Positions 33,250 through 46,555 are shown, counted from the first letter of the stretch. The stretch is 64,000 bases of DNA from Fasciola hepatica (GCA_948099385.1 CANUEZ040000180.1:2419001-2483000); one strand, 5' to 3'. Notes: generated by a model from the letters alone, not told the origin. Numbers and translations are program-made.

Positions 33250-36200
33250 GAGTAACAATGCTAAAGGTGGCCTGTCAACCGGCACGCTTCACCTTTTAGT
33301 CCAATTTTCCCCTATAGTAGCCACAGACAAAGGAGGTTCATCGGGTGCACATGTAACATTGTTTTCTCAATATACCAAAATTCCAGTCCAGAATACGAGC
33401 CTCGTTTGACCAGGATAACTGAGTAGGGTAACCATAAATCCACATGGTCAGGAGCTGGACAAAAAAGTAGCTCAGCCAATCGAAGGGCTCGAGCTTAAGA
33501 TATCGCAGTACAGTTGCACCATGTGATGACAGCCGAGAGAGGCAACAGGAAATGAACGTTATATGTGAGAATGGCAACAAGATGATGGCAAAGATTGCAG
33601 GGGGATGCTGAGCGAATATGGTCTCAAAGTAGTCGACGGAGCATGGACAATCAGCTTAAAAGTGAACTGGAAAATAAGACGAACTGGGGCACAAAAATAC
33701 GGCCGTAGCAATGGTGAATAATTTGAGAAAAAATGAGTGTACGAAAGATCAGAGAAGACGGTCAAGGGTGTAAAGTACAGCTTATAACTGCATAAGAAAT
33801 TCACTATACTTTGTTTTCGAGTAACAAAACAACTTAGAAAACCCACTGACGATAGCGGCTGTGATGAACATATAAGGGCGAGAAGACGAAAGGAGTGATC
33901 GAAAAAGAGGGAAAACTGGTAAGATTTGACCCGTTAGATCGTCTGTCGGTAAGTGAACCGTACGACGACGGTCCAAAAGTAGAGGAAGCTTCGGGACAAG
34001 TGAACTTGTGTTGAACAGTAAACACGAATGATGCATGCGAAGTGGAGTCTGAACAACGAAGTTGGACAGCTTCATGGTTTCAGGCAATTGGGCTGATGGG
34101 GCGAGCCGAGAGACTCCGAAAACACACTAGCTGATAAGAAACTCCGGCGAGGTTGGCAGAGGTGAGCAAGGAATATGCAGTGGAGATGCATATCCATAAT
34201 AAAAGTGTTTATGAAATACAAAAATGTGGGAAAGATTATTTCTGACGTGGAGATTGGGCATGATTACGGATGGGACTGGCGGGTACGGCCTTAAGGTATC
34301 CGAAGATAAGACAAGGAGGTATATGCCAAGGGGGATGTGTAGTAAATAAACAAGAACGCGATCATTAACGTGATGAATAAAGTGTGACATCTGCTGACCA
34401 GAGATAAAGGGTGTGCAAGAGAGGAACGAGTAGGAAAGAAAAATGGATATTGTCGGGCACGATCGGAGTAAGTGAATAGGGCGGTAATAACATCATATTG
34501 CTAGAGCTATCTTGGTGAGAATCGAAGGAAGTACGGATGAGATGGGTTGGTGTGCATGCAGTGACAGAACGACGATAACGAGAAGTGATTAGAGTAATAA
34601 TGAATCGTTAGATGAGCCTACCGTAGCAGAATTGAGACTGCGCAGGCATGCTATCCGCCACCGGTGCTAGTGGATGGGGCTGACCATGTGCTGGGAACTC
34701 AGTGTGAAAGTCACGTCATGAAGTGAACATAGAAGGTTTGATCTACCAACCTAAGTGCTCCCGCACATCGTTACAGACTGCTTGCCTGCATGATGTGCGC
34801 CGGCCAAATCTGTGGATTTGACAGCGCCCTCCTCCGATGGAATTGGCAAGATTGATCGTTGGTGATTGTACATGGAGGCATAGTATCAGCGACGAGGGTG
34901 GATAATCCAGGATCAGATGGCCAAGTTCCGAGGGACCTTGGAGGGCGGAGTCAATAGGAATAGGGATTGGTCGGATAGCAGAGTTATCCAGATATACCTG
35001 TCAGGGAAGTGTGGCATAGTACCGTATGCAGTCGAACATAATTGAGATTGATATGCTCATGGGCGGAGGACCGCAATGGGAAAACAAATAGGGAAACCAA
35101 GTCTGGCCGTGCCATAGCTGGGGATCGATGGTGAGCAGAGAGAAAGAAAAGCGAAACAAGGACACTTTATTGCAGTGAGTCCCTGGAATAAGTTGGAAAA
35201 TAGTAGGTGCCAACGGCTACGACCTGTTAGAATGAATGAACTATGCGGTTGAGACCCCATCCCGGGCAAGGATGATGACCTAAGTGAAAGATGGAAACAA
35301 TAAGTAACGGGCAGGGGATTGGGTATAGAAGCGGATGAGACCGTGGAACTAGGAAGGAAAACCCAGATGGAGAGTGATAAAACGTAGGTATGTTTGAGTA
35401 ACACCGGAAGTGATGAAAAACTAGAGGGAATAGTGCGCGGCAACCCAAGACACGCCGTGGTAGAATCATGTGTTTAATAACCTTTTTAGTGCGTAAGCCT
35501 AAAGAAAGGCAAAGAATGAGTCATGGAAATAGGAAAGGCTGGCACAGAGACATGATTAAAGATGGCGAAAAATGGAAAAAGAGTTGGCAGTGGTAAAGAC
35601 AGTAGTACGTCAGGGCTCATACAATAGCAGAGATATGTGATATATTCTGACGCGGAAAAGTGTTTAGTGATAACATGGGTATAGACCGTGGGTGACTGTG
35701 ACAGGATCAAGGTAATAATGCAAAATAAGGAGTTTATTGGAGCTCTCATTGAATGATTTAGGATGTGCAGTATAGATGAATATGAGTGACGGGTAGGGTT
35801 ATCGCACTGAAAGCGGAAGGTTTGTTCATGGGGCAAAAAAGAAGTCAATGATCATAGTGCGAGAAACGATGATAATAAAGATAGAGAGGATATGGTACCT
35901 AGGTATTGGCTGATAACGGATACGCTGCAGGTGTTACGGCCGCTGAAGTGTCGTAGCGGATAGCACTGGGAAAAGCCCACTGAATTCAGGTAGTTTCCAT
36001 TGAGAGCGGTTATTCCTTCTGAATCTACACTCTTTGTTTAACTGCTCCAGTTTTACTGGATGTCTGCGAACTATTCGTACGTCTTGGTTCCTGGCCCTTC
36101 CGAAACATCGGTTCTGTTACACTCTTAACATTAGCCTAGGAACGAGCACAGTCAAGTATGATTTGCAGAGTTCTGATTCACCACTATTCAAAATTCAAAT

Positions 36201-36678
36201 ACTGCATCAATTATTATGAAAATTCCGTTTCGCAGTGGATTGGACTTGTTGAATTACGTTTTTTCCGCGTTTGATAGTTGAGAAAATCCGTTCTTCATTG
36301 CACAAAAGGTTTGCCTTTCCGGGCCGTTGTACAGCAAGACCAGAGGTTAATGCCTCCTCCGAAGGCCACATCGGTGTAGTTGCACTCATTGGCTAGCAAA
36401 ACACCATTGATGATAGTTAAGTAGATCAGAAGTACATGTTTAGAAGCACACAGTGAAGAGAAGCTGCGCTTACTGGTGGGGAGCTTGCTACAGATCTTGG
36501 AAAAGTCGGACAGGAAGAATGGGGACCTTAGAAAGAGGTTGGCCAGAGGCACAGGGAGGGTAAAGGCCCGGCATCGAAGGGGGCAACAAATGGCAAGTGG
36601 CTGGTGGCGTGAACCTGACTACAGAATAATTTGAAGAGAACGACTGGGTTGAACCTCAAGTAGTGAATCTACAGGGGC
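33250..36678. other. No gene recognised; purine-rich plus strand
   Basis: From about 33.5 to 35.9 kb the plus strand is visibly richer in A and G than in C and T, giving many short Ser/Pro/Leu/Phe-rich frames on the minus strand. None has a domain. It may be an old element eroded beyond recognition. Confidence 0.45.
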
Positions 36679-37065
36679 TCAGTGTGTAGGAGTGCACAGC
36701 GTTGGCTGTAGGTTAAAGCTGTGAATAGACCTAGGAGCCTCTCGGGTGAAAGCATGCTGTATAGTCTCAAGGACTGTGATAGAGGAACTCGGCCCGTGGG
36801 CAGAGATGATCGGGCAGTACTCTAGGGGTGGTCTCACATAATAACAATAGTTTATCCCGGGCGAACCCGAGGCTTGATGCAATGCATGGTCATATGGTAC
36901 AAGTGATGGCAATATTGGATTTTCACAGGAATATAAGAGAAATGTATGCACGCAATAAAGTGCATGAGAAAGTTTTAGAAGGACAATTAAAGTAGCCCCC
37001 GGTAAAGGCAAACTCAAGGTCACCTGGCCAAGCCAACCGATTCTTAAATACTTCCGGGTATCCAA
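36679..37065 (-). pseudogene. Non-LTR retrotransposon C-terminal fragment (J)
   Basis: The minus strand reads YYVRPPLEYCPIISAHGP, then ITVLETIQHAFTRE. This is the pattern found just after the reverse-transcriptase domain of CR1/jockey-like proteins; element C has the related YIRPLLEYGSQIVHSG near 62740-62790. The upstream reverse transcriptase is not visible. A short, dead fragment. Confidence 0.5.
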
Positions 37066-37690
37066 GAACTACGTCAACCTCATTTTCTGCTCTCGTTATA
37101 CAGTCAGATAGCTTACAGCAACTGAAATACTGGGTAATAACGTCAGTTGAAGACGCTCTGTTTCACCACTTTTGCCTACATAAGTGAATTGGAATTGGCC
37201 AAAAATGGGGGGTATATATACAATTCATTCAAAAATGACTGTAAAGATGAGAAAACCAAACAGGATCGACGGAAGTGTTAACCTAAAAAGACGTAAAGTT
37301 TTGATGGCTGGTTACAATGAATAGAAGTGATCTGAACAGAAAATCGGACGATAAACAGGAATTGTATATCGAATTTGAGATAAAACAAAGCAGTCGTGAA
37401 GTGCTATGGCAAAACTGATGCGTGAATATTGATGTGTACCAAATGAACAAAAACTGGGGAAAGATTTCCAGAATGATGATGAAAGAAGTTACCGAAGAAA
37501 AACGGGTAAACGTGTATCATGCTATGTCAATGATAGACAGATGTGGGATGCGTAGCGACAGCAATAACGAAGAAGAATAGGTTTCAATACGGATAAAGCA
37601 GAAAGACGTGAATGTTCGTTCATTGATGTTCGTCTTTAAAAGTGGATCATGTGATCACGACAAGGCAAGAAGTTGACTCAATAATTACAC
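37066..37690. other. No gene recognised
   Basis: AT-rich sequence without recognisable frames, ends or repeats. Confidence 0.45.
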
Positions 37691-37694
37691 CTAT

Positions 37695-37772
37695 GTGTGG
37701 CTTTGTCTTGAAGTCTTGAAGTAGTGCATGGGTACGAGGCTAAAGCCTAAATGTTCCCGGGTCTTATGATTA
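37695..37772 (-). repeat. Dispersed repeat shared with 63381-63450
   Basis: The reverse complement aligns over about 60 bp with 63381-63450, including CTTCAAGACTT and AGCCTCG blocks. The other copy lies just beyond the end of element C, so this may be a detached 3' end of a relative. Confidence 0.55.
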
Positions 37773-37773
37773 T

Positions 37774-38028
37774 CTTGTTATCTGAATGTCACCTGTGAGC
37801 TGGAAGATATTTCTCTGGATAAAAGGACAATGGGAAGAAAGAAAGGGTTCAAAATATAAATCTTGACAGTGTCTTGCATCTGGTATTGCCGGTAAACTGG
37901 AAAATAGACCACTGGACAATGCTAAAGGGTTCAGGACAATAGCCTTGACTGCTCCTTGAGTCTTGAATTGTCGGTGATATGGAAGATAGAACCCTGGACA
38001 GTGGGAGACCGTTCAGCCTTGAGACAAC
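37774..38028 (+). repeat. Three-copy tandem repeat, period about 82 bp
   Basis: Units begin near 37774, 37862 and 37944, each starting CTTG. Each contains a block like GGAAGATAG followed by CCTGGACAATG and a GGTTCA end. The copies are clearly diverged, so the array is old. Confidence 0.65.
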
Positions 38029-41000
38029 CCTTTCAGCCTGAGTAAGACAAAAGATTCCGTCATGGGAAATCCGTCAAACGTCAAATAGCGAGATTTTGAA
38101 CCCCGCGCGGCCTTGCCACAGCCTATACCAGGACGTGGTGCTTTGTAAGATCAGGATGTCGCAATGTAAGGGCCATATGTGGGCGAACTGTTGAGCTGAT
38201 AAAGATAGCAGGTAATCTCCAATGAAATCACTTACTATTGAAATTATGTGGAAGAAAATGTTTCGTAATTAAATAATATTTGGTGATTGTGTTGCGGATG
38301 TGGATAGCAACAATAAACTTGTCAACCGTTGTAGGGAACAGGTAATGGGTTTTGTCATGGGGATCGATCGAAATCGATAATTTACCTTGTATTAAAAAAC
38401 AGTTTTTTGAAATCAGTTACTTCATCATAAAATGTTTTACTGAAAATTTATACAAATATGCACTTCGGAGACTACTTTACTCCGAACTGTCGGATGATAT
38501 TCATCCTTCTTGTGTTACGAGGTCACCGGATCTGAAATATCAAGATGTAGAAAGGTGAGACAATAGCACTTAAAAAACTTCGGATAACAAAAATATATTC
38601 GCATGCAGATTTGGAAAATAATTTGATGGAAAACTACATCCAGCAATACGTAGAAATATCTGATAATCTGTGTACCGAAGCAACTATAATCAATGATGTG
38701 AGAAGATATAGAAAAATTGGGAAACTGTGGATAGGAAAATGCACATGTTTATTTCTCAAACAAAGGACTGCGAATTACTAGTACTCGTAAACTGTGAACT
38801 AAATCTGAGGAACAATTAGGGTTGTGATTTGCAATAGGTTGTCAATCACCAGAATGCCTTAAGAGGCGTTGCATTCATCAAACGAATATAAAAATCCGAA
38901 AAGAAAAAAACGGCTTGAGATTTACTTCGAAGAAAGCAATCATTTACATACCAGCTTTCTCGTTTCGCATGACCTTCATTCCTAGTTTCGATAAATCAAC
39001 GCTCTGTCTTTCATTGACAGACAACCGTTCTCCTATGAAACTTGGGATGGAATGAACGGTGTCTGGGGTTTTGTCAGATAGAGATATATCATTGACCTAC
39101 CGCTGACGGCGACAGTGAGCCTGTTTTTGAACGGCTTTCCGTAGTGCACTTCGAAACCAGCAACCGACAAATGCCACTCTGTGCCTAATGGGGGCTGTCT
39201 GTAGTCACACTCAAAAACAAATATGTATTCTAGGAAAGTAGAGTAGAACAATACAAATTTACGTGAGCGTATGCAAAACTAGAACAGCGGAGTCATAAGG
39301 GTTATTGGAAAGCGGTAAACATTTACAGGTGATTGCGTGAATGGGTGCATTGAGTGTGTCCAATAGTACGCCATCCACGGACAGACGATTTGAAGGCAAA
39401 CCGTGTGAAAAATTGCCTAAAAAGTTAAGACAATAAAAGAGGTGCATCGTCGATCAATTTGCAATGTTTCCAAGGCGTTTGTTGATGATGTTAATTTTAT
39501 CTGATTGCATAGCGGAGCAAAAGCATACAGAGGATAGGATGAATGTGTGTGGCACAAATAGGAATTAATATATCATTCGGTGCAACATTACCTTCATTTC
39601 GGAATACAGGATGCTGACTTCGTGAATTCTTCGGTATAATTATTCCACTGGTCTTGTGGGTCTCTTGGTGAACGACGTGAGTTTTTCCAAATACGATTCA
39701 TCAAGAATACCGATCGCTGCATCTCACAACCGTGGTGTAACGGTAAATCAGTACATTGTGTGAAATTCCCACGCAGATTTCTTTTCTCACTCACGTGACC
39801 CTGATCAGCTCGTTACCCGGCCCTTCCCAACCTATTCAACCTACACGTCTTCCCTTCCTTTCACATGTTGAACCCGGTTACCTTACCTCGGTTCACCTAC
39901 TGTCCTCTTATGAGTGTACTTTTGCAGCAGACCGATTTCCCATTGCCATCAGTCCAGGGGCCTACGACCTTCAAGTTTTGTGCATCATACGTGCCCGACC
40001 TTGTGTGTCATGCTTGCATCCGTTCTTTATTCGCTTTCTCACTCGCACCAAATGAATGACCTTTGTACTTTCCTTCCATGCTGGAGATCATGCCGCACCT
40101 GCTTGAGGGTCTAGGTCAAGCGTGAGTGTGATTCTTCTGGTCCTTGTCTGATCCAATTTCATGGTCTAACCTGTCCTTCCATCTCATGTGCGCTTACCAC
40201 TCTTTCCCTGATTGGTCAATTGTTCTTCCTGTGAAAGAAGGACTTCACCCCATTCCAATGACTCGGTCCCGTATTGCTCAGCATACGATTCCCGACAGAT
40301 CCTTCCGACGATCTGAAGTATATTCCCGGATCTTTGTGACTGGACTGACCCACAAATTGAGGTATGTTGCTTGTAATTCCAATGATAGCTCTCTGAAGTA
40401 CACGTAGATCACCCACTCGCCTTATTCGATTTGGGCTTCGGGTTCGTGTTCTACGACTCACTCATTCACTGGACAGCGGTTCAGCTACAGTGCTATATGA
40501 GACACTTACATTGGGTAACGCGAAATACCTGATAACTGATAGCTCAAAGCCTGCGGCACATCATGAAGTTGCCTCGTGATTGCCATAGGGGTTATAAAAT
40601 CATCGGACAAGGACTGCGAAACGACGCCCAAATTGATTTCGGCACACCCCATTCTTCCAACCTGTATTTCTTGACCGGCTGGAAAAATTAAAATAACATA
40701 CAAATTTACCAACCTGCACGAATGATCGCGTCTGACTTGCTGGTGGTGAAGAGATGGCTGCTTAAAAATCCACAAACCCCGAATCTGCTGCTGGCCAAAC
40801 TCTTGTGGCTCTACTTTAACAGTATGGACACCAGGAGTAACTGTATTCATTATGAATTAAGATTAAAGAAATACATTCGGGTTTTCTTAGCATACCTATT
40901 GACTGTGATTTGGGCCACGGTTGCCTGTGTTCTAGTAATGTCGTCTCCCCATAAATGAGGCACTTCTCCACACTGATGACCTTCTTGTGCTTCCAGCACC

Positions 41001-41187
41001 TCTTTCACTTTGTCCTTTTAGGCATAACAAAGTATTCTGAACCCCAGGATCTGGAGATGAGTGACCAAGGTTAACTAGCAGTTAGTAATCAACATCAAAT
41101 GAATTTCATGAAAATCGACACTACAATACGACTACCTCAATGTCCAAGGATATATATGCACGTATGCAAGTATATGCATATTTATGC

Positions 41188-41189
<2 letters not shown>

Positions 41190-41224
<35 letters not shown>
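41190..41224. repeat. (AT)n microsatellite
   Basis: About 17 uninterrupted AT units. Confidence 0.95.
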
Positions 41225-41226
<2 letters not shown>

Positions 41227-41540
41227 AATTATGTATATGGAGAAAGATGACTATAATTTTCATGTTCAAACGAGCTGTAAAAATGTGCATTAGTTATCTC
41301 TATGTGTGATAAACCATTTTTCACCATGGAAGAACCGAACAGTGCATCCCACCAACGGAAAATAATGCGAGCCATTTTGGTATCGCCTGGTCACAAAGGC
41401 ATTCAGTAAAACAAAATGTGCTGTTGTTGTACCGCAGATTTATATATTAACGAATATTGTGATACTCCTAATATTATATTTCTTATGAAGTTTCACGAAC
41501 TTCTGTGAAAGCATTCAGGTCATATGTCAGGAGTCATTTT

Positions 41541-41577
41541 AGCACAACGTTAGCCCAACGGCGTTGGGTGTTGTGCT
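41541..41577. other. Imperfect hairpin
   Basis: AGCACAAC, five extra bases and CCCAACG face CGTTGGG and TTGTGCT around a single-base centre, giving a stem of about 15 pairs with one bulge. No linked gene was seen. Confidence 0.5.
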
Positions 41578-43059
41578 GCATTTAGTATGGGTATCGCCTC
41601 CTATTATTACTGATAACTGCGCGCGTTTAAACGTGAGATCGTAAGATCCGTTCACCGCTATCAAGGAAAACGATTAGTGTGCTCTTCGTCGTGTAACGCA
41701 TATAATGGGTTTGTGGTTGATACATGTGTGAGACATACATGAAAAGACGACTGGCGGGTAGTAGGAAACATCGGTGGATCACGTCTAGGTTTCGCCTATC
41801 CCTAGGGACTTGGAACTATGACTACTCCGAAAAGTTCAAGGAACAGGAGTGGATTATACCAAGGTCTTTGACGGTTGGACACATGAAAATATAAAGGCCG
41901 TCAAAGTTAATTTGATCGGGCAGTACGGTGCATTTTTGAAGTAAGTGATTTCCGTGAATCACGGAGTGCACCAACCTTCGTTAGCAGACAAGTCTCCAGA
42001 TATGTTGCACAGTGTTTTAGATAGGTCATTGTGGTGGAAGGAGTATACTATTTTGATGTCATCAGTAAAGAGGAAAGCTGTGCCGCAAACGAGTAATGAA
42101 AAACGAGGCAAAGGTAAACTGCAATTTGTGAAAGTCATTTCCTTGGGAAAAGCAATCAGTATTTTGTTGCAGGGTGCAACAAAGAAATCTCAATCATTGC
42201 TGATTCTTCGGTGGCCCGTAAAGCCCCTTGCTCCAGTCAGACTGCTCGATTTTTAATGTGCGAAATAAAAGATCTCTTGCTGACCGATCAGGTTATGTCA
42301 TTGATGTGGCAAAACAACAGCATATCCAACGCATGTTTTCCGTTTTGAGAAGCTTCTAGCTGCATACCAGCTAACACATTTGCCCTCTCCGAGTTCTGGA
42401 CGGTGAATGCTCCTCTGCGACCGATGGTTGTATAGTGCGATCTGCTTCAGTCACTCTCTCGTTCTTTTCGGTTGTAGAGACCTGCGGATGACTGAGTTTG
42501 AATGTGTAGATTCATGACTAAATATTACCACAGACAAACACAACCAATTAGCAATTAGCTCTCAACAGTTTAATGTGTTGTTCGATGCCATGGGGCTGGG
42601 CGCTGTTTGTCTGCTTGCTGTAAGGACAGTTGGTTTCTGCCAATTGGAAACCCCACTTTTGACTAATCGGCTTGCGCACGATTGAACTTCTAACTCCCTT
42701 AGCTGGTATCGTGTCCGATGTCGCTCTGAAACGCAGACGTGATCGATATTGCTTCAACACAAACTGTCCCAAACCTATTCCACTGACTTATACCGTCTTT
42801 TGGCAACGGTCGGAACTTTTGACATGTTGCGCGTTCCTTAACCTTTCTCGAGATCTAGTTAGTACCTGGTATCCGGAGTACTAAACTAGTGAACCTTTTG
42901 TTTTCCCCAATTTTTTCTGTAGATCCTCGAGTACCGCTAAACCATTTTATCAATTTTAGTCAGTGCTAATTGCATTTTTAACCAGTTTTTGCAGTCTTCT
43001 CACCGCACTGATTTTTTCCACTTTTTTGAATCAATTCAATTTATTTTACCATTTGTAGT

Positions 43060-43860
43060 ATGACCGACCCTAGATTTTTTGACGCTAAGTTCACTTGCCG
43101 ATCCGTTCGCACCGTTCGGGGAGAGTACTCCTAAGGTTTGGTTTGCGCAGTTAGAACCAACTTTTGCTCTGCACAATGTAACTACGGGAATTAGTAGACT
43201 CCGCAACGTGGTCGCACTTCTTCCTCCACACACGGCCGACGAAGTATAAGATATGGTGGAATCAGAAGAACCCAACCCTTACGAACTCATAGAAGCAGCG
43301 GTCATCAGCCGGATTGGCATGTCTGACAAACAGCGAATTGTCCTTTTGTTTGTAGACACTGAGCTCGGAGATCAAAAATCTTCCCGGTTGCTTGAGCACA
43401 TGCACGCTCTTTTATAAACTACTAAGGTCGATAATAGTTTCCTGAGAGAGATATGTCCCCAACATCTTCCCAGTGATGTGCGGAAGGTTCTTCGTGTGTC
43501 CACAGAGGACCGTCTGGAAAAACTTTCCGAGACGGTCGACACAATTAGGGAAACCCATGAGCCAAAGTTCAATCAGGTGACTTCTTCACAAACTGAGTCT
43601 ATCTGTGCCTCTTTGCTTCTTTGTGCACGATCTTGTCAAGTAGGTAGAGAAACTTAGTGTGTCACCAGCTGGACGTTCAAACCAGGCATCACCTAGCAGA
43701 GTTTCACCCAAAGGGATCTCTCAGTAGCATCGTTGTAAAAACTCCGGTTCAGCCATCACCGACTGATGCTCTTTGTTGGGTATCATGATGGATATCGTTC
43801 TAAGGCGAGTTATTGCAGCCCGCCTTGTTCCATGGCCCAAGCCATTCAGGGAAACGAGGA
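43060..43860 (+). pseudogene. Element F gag relic
   Basis: From the ATG at 43060 the recognisable part includes KVWFAQLEPTFALHNV and LRNVVALLPP, matching [15 protein letters not shown] and VVQALPF in element A Gag. The zinc-box region at 43774-43828 keeps C, H, C and C with the CX2HX9CX3C spacing, but a one-base insertion after the first two codons shifts the frame inside it. At least three stops occur upstream. The protein would have been the nucleocapsid/capsid polyprotein. Confidence 0.75.
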
Positions 43861-43869
43861 CGCCAGTGA

Positions 43870-44480
43870 GTAACCACGACGGACGCTGCTCACCAGGGTA
43901 GTCGTCTACTCTACATCGTCTATCATAATTCAGGGACACGCTACTTGGTAGACACAGGTGCTGAATTCAGTGTGTCCCTACCTTCAGGTCAACCTTTAGA
44001 TAGGTGTCTGTGATAATTCAGAATTGGACTAGAGTACTTGTGCTATTCGCAATGAAAGCAATATAGCTCCTGCCAGAACTACGTGCGATTGAAGATCAAG
44101 AACATCATCTAAGCTGACTAACACTCGAACTCGTACTGTGCATGCACATGCAGATGCAATAAAACAATATGAAGTGTTGTCATTAACAATCGCCACAGTG
44201 GCCCTTCTCTGACTTACGTGCCACTAATGGTACTTCTGTAGAGACTTATGGACAAACTTCGAAAACGTTAGATATTGTTCTTCGTCTCACTTTCCGTTGG
44301 GTTTTCTTGATTGCAGAGGTTCAAAACGCCATACTTAGTATTAATTTCTTGCATCGCTTTGACCTCTTGGTCGATTCTCATCGCAAACATCTCGTGGATC
44401 GTGTAACTAATTTATTTGTGAATGGGATTTCACTTGATTATAACCCTATCAGTCCTGTTCTGCTTAAGATCACCGATTCG
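43870..44480 (+). pseudogene. Element F protease relic
   Basis: Begins with LLYIVYHNSGTRYLVDTGAE (43900-43960), in which DTGA is the aspartic-protease active site. About 200 bp of unrelated sequence follow. Then the second half of the protease (VETYGQTSKTLDIVL, FLHRFDLLVDSHRKHLVDR) resumes at about 44230. The same two blocks are adjacent in elements A and B, so the gap is an insertion. Confidence 0.75.
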
Positions 44481-44599
44481 CATTTGTTCGGTGACCTTCT
44501 AGGTACACACTCAAAAGTGCTGTACCCATCTTCCGTACTACCTGCCGTAACCAGCTCGATGGGTCGTCATATTAGCACATCAGGCCCTCCAGTTTTTGC

Positions 44600-45440
44600 T
44601 AGGCCACACCGGCGTGCACCCGAATAGCTTAAAATTGCGCGAGCTGAGTTCGAGCACATACTTTAATTGTGTATTATTCGTGCATCAAATAGTCCTTGGG
44701 CTTTACTACCTCACACGGGCCCCAAAATGTCAGGAGATAGGTGACCTTGTGTAGGTAATAGGGCCCCCAATAACGCCACTGTTCCAGATAGGTATCCCAT
44801 CCCAGTTGTTCAGGATATCATGGACAGCCTCAACGGAACTCGCGTGTCTTTAAAAAATGGATCTGGTACGCGCCTATCACCAGCTTCCCATTGCATATGT
44901 GGATGTACACAAGACAGTGGTAACAATAGATTTTGGTCCCTTCAAATTTCTACAAATGCCATTTGGTTTACGCAGCGCAGCACAAACCTTTCAGAGTTTT
45001 ATCGATCAGGTTACAAGAGGCTTAGGTTTGGTTTCCGCCTAAAAAGACGACCTGCTAGTAATCAATGAATCTGAAGATGCCGATAAATAACAACTACGCC
45101 AGTTGTTTGAGCATTTCGCCGCACATGGTATAACCGTCAATGCGGACAAAAATATTTTTGACCATACTTCAGCTGGGTTTTAAGCCACATTGTCGTAATC
45201 TCAGGCCCACCACTTAGTGGAAATCAGAAAACAAAGACCTTGAATTGAGGCTATATCAGATTTGTTACTTAAGCACAGCCTAAAAAGGATGTTTGCAGTG
45301 AAAAGAACGAATAACACTGAAGTATATTCTATTATCCCTCACCGAGGAAAGCGGTGGACACTCTGGAACGTTGGAAGTAGTTTCACAATTATAAAAAAGC
45401 AGATCAAAACAGGAATGCAATCAGGGGTTCAAGCTTCTTG
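44600..45440 (+). pseudogene. Element F reverse-transcriptase relic
   Basis: Recognisable blocks are MDLVRAYHQLPIAY (44857-44898), FGPFKFLQMPFGLRSAAQTF and GITVNADKNIF. They correspond to the palm of element B. A YxDD active site is not preserved, and stops occur at several places. The frame fades near 45440. Confidence 0.75.
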
Positions 45441-45457
45441 ACTTCGCAGAAATACGG

Positions 45458-46555
45458 TTAGGTTTGTTGTTGTTGTTTAGTGATGAGCTGTGTGGTATTA
45501 TCAAATAAGTCTGAAGAATTTTGTTGAGTGTCATGTAGGGTGGCAGACTGTGGTATATGGACTGACACTTCAGGGTCAGAAGTACATTGAACTTCGTTAG
45601 GAATGCCCTGTGGGAGGTCTGTCTGAGGGTACAAAATGGAGTTGTCGGATTGTGCTGTCCCCGCTGGAGCTAACTGTCTAATTGAAACAGTCTCCTCTCG
45701 GCCACTGGAAAAACTCACTCAAGCATACTGTGGGTTACATTCGACGAGCTCCACTTCATCTACCATTGGATCGTTTTTTGATGTGCGGGAATTTCTCCTA
45801 ACGAGAACTCGACTCGGAGTTAATAACCAAGTTGGCAAGGCGGTACCGGTGGCGGACTTGCTACAGTACGAAAATAAGTGTTCGTAAGGGACAGCTTTTT
45901 TGGATGTGCAGAGTAAGGAACGAACAGAATGCAAAGCATCAAGAAAAACACTTTCCAATGAGTAACAGGCAATCCTCTTATCTTTAGTCCCAACAAAATA
46001 GTGCACCATAGTGTCGCATTAAACCGTTCGACTTGAACGTTTTTGGGGACTGTAGCTAGTGATTCCATTGGATGCGATTCCTTTTTCGTGGAGGAAATTT
46101 CGAAGATCTAAGGGCATAAACGAGGAACCTCTGTCGGAGTTGACAAATGGCTGCATACCAAAGGTCGCAAACAATTGGCGGAGGCATTTGGTGACAGTGG
46201 ACGAGGAAACATCGGAGCATGCGAAGGCGAAGGGAAACCGCGAGTACTCGTCATTGCAAGTGAGTAGACAGCGATCGTTGGAAACTGACTGCAGTGGTCC
46301 TTTAAAATCTATACCTAATCTTTCGAAAGGTCCTGTGGCTTCGATGACGGAAGCATATGGAGGTTGAAGAAGCGAGGCTTGGCTTTTGTGCAAGCTGGGC
46401 ATTGAGTCACCACGGATTTCACATCTTGCAAGGAATACGGTAAGTTACGTGCTCCCCCAAAGTGCATGAGGCGTGGAATACCCGGGTGGCACAAAGAATT
46501 GTGGAGTTCCTTGAGACTCGGACGACAAGCTACTCAGGAGCAGTGAACTCGCCAC
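45458..46555 (-). pseudogene. Element D: Ty3/gypsy integrase relic
   Basis: Minus-strand integrase of a gypsy-type element. A zinc-binding N-terminal domain has ELHNSLCHPG and CPAC (about 46420-46530). The core has LGIDFKGPL and NSDRGSSF, carrying the first two catalytic aspartates (46120-46320). A frameshift near 46020 removes the catalytic glutamate region. The C-terminal part runs through LPTWLLTPSRVLVRR, then a stop, and then RQLAPAG, ending near 45458. Gag, protease and reverse transcriptase of this element are absent here. Immediately upstream on the same strand is the integrase of a different family (element E). Confidence 0.75.

Larger units (their letters stand above)
38029..43059. 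other. No gene recognised; (AT)n and one hairpin
   Basis: A 5-kb stretch with only short unrecognised frames. It contains an AT microsatellite (41190-41224) and a short inverted repeat (41541-41577). CTAGTGAACC at about 42887-42896 is a possible worn primer site for element F, so an undetected F LTR may precede it. Confidence 0.4.
43060..45440 (+). mobile_element. Element F: decayed CsRn1-type Ty3/gypsy retrotransposon
   Basis: Gag, protease and reverse transcriptase occur in order on the plus strand, riddled with stops and frameshifts. Similarity block by block to elements A and B places it in the same clade but as a separate, older lineage. LTRs were not identified. It ends where element D begins on the opposite strand. 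Confidence 0.8.

Noticed and set aside
40216..40461. Minus-strand frame with a vague resemblance to non-LTR protein C-termini
   Set aside because: Only a few scattered residues fit; no reverse-transcriptase block nearby.
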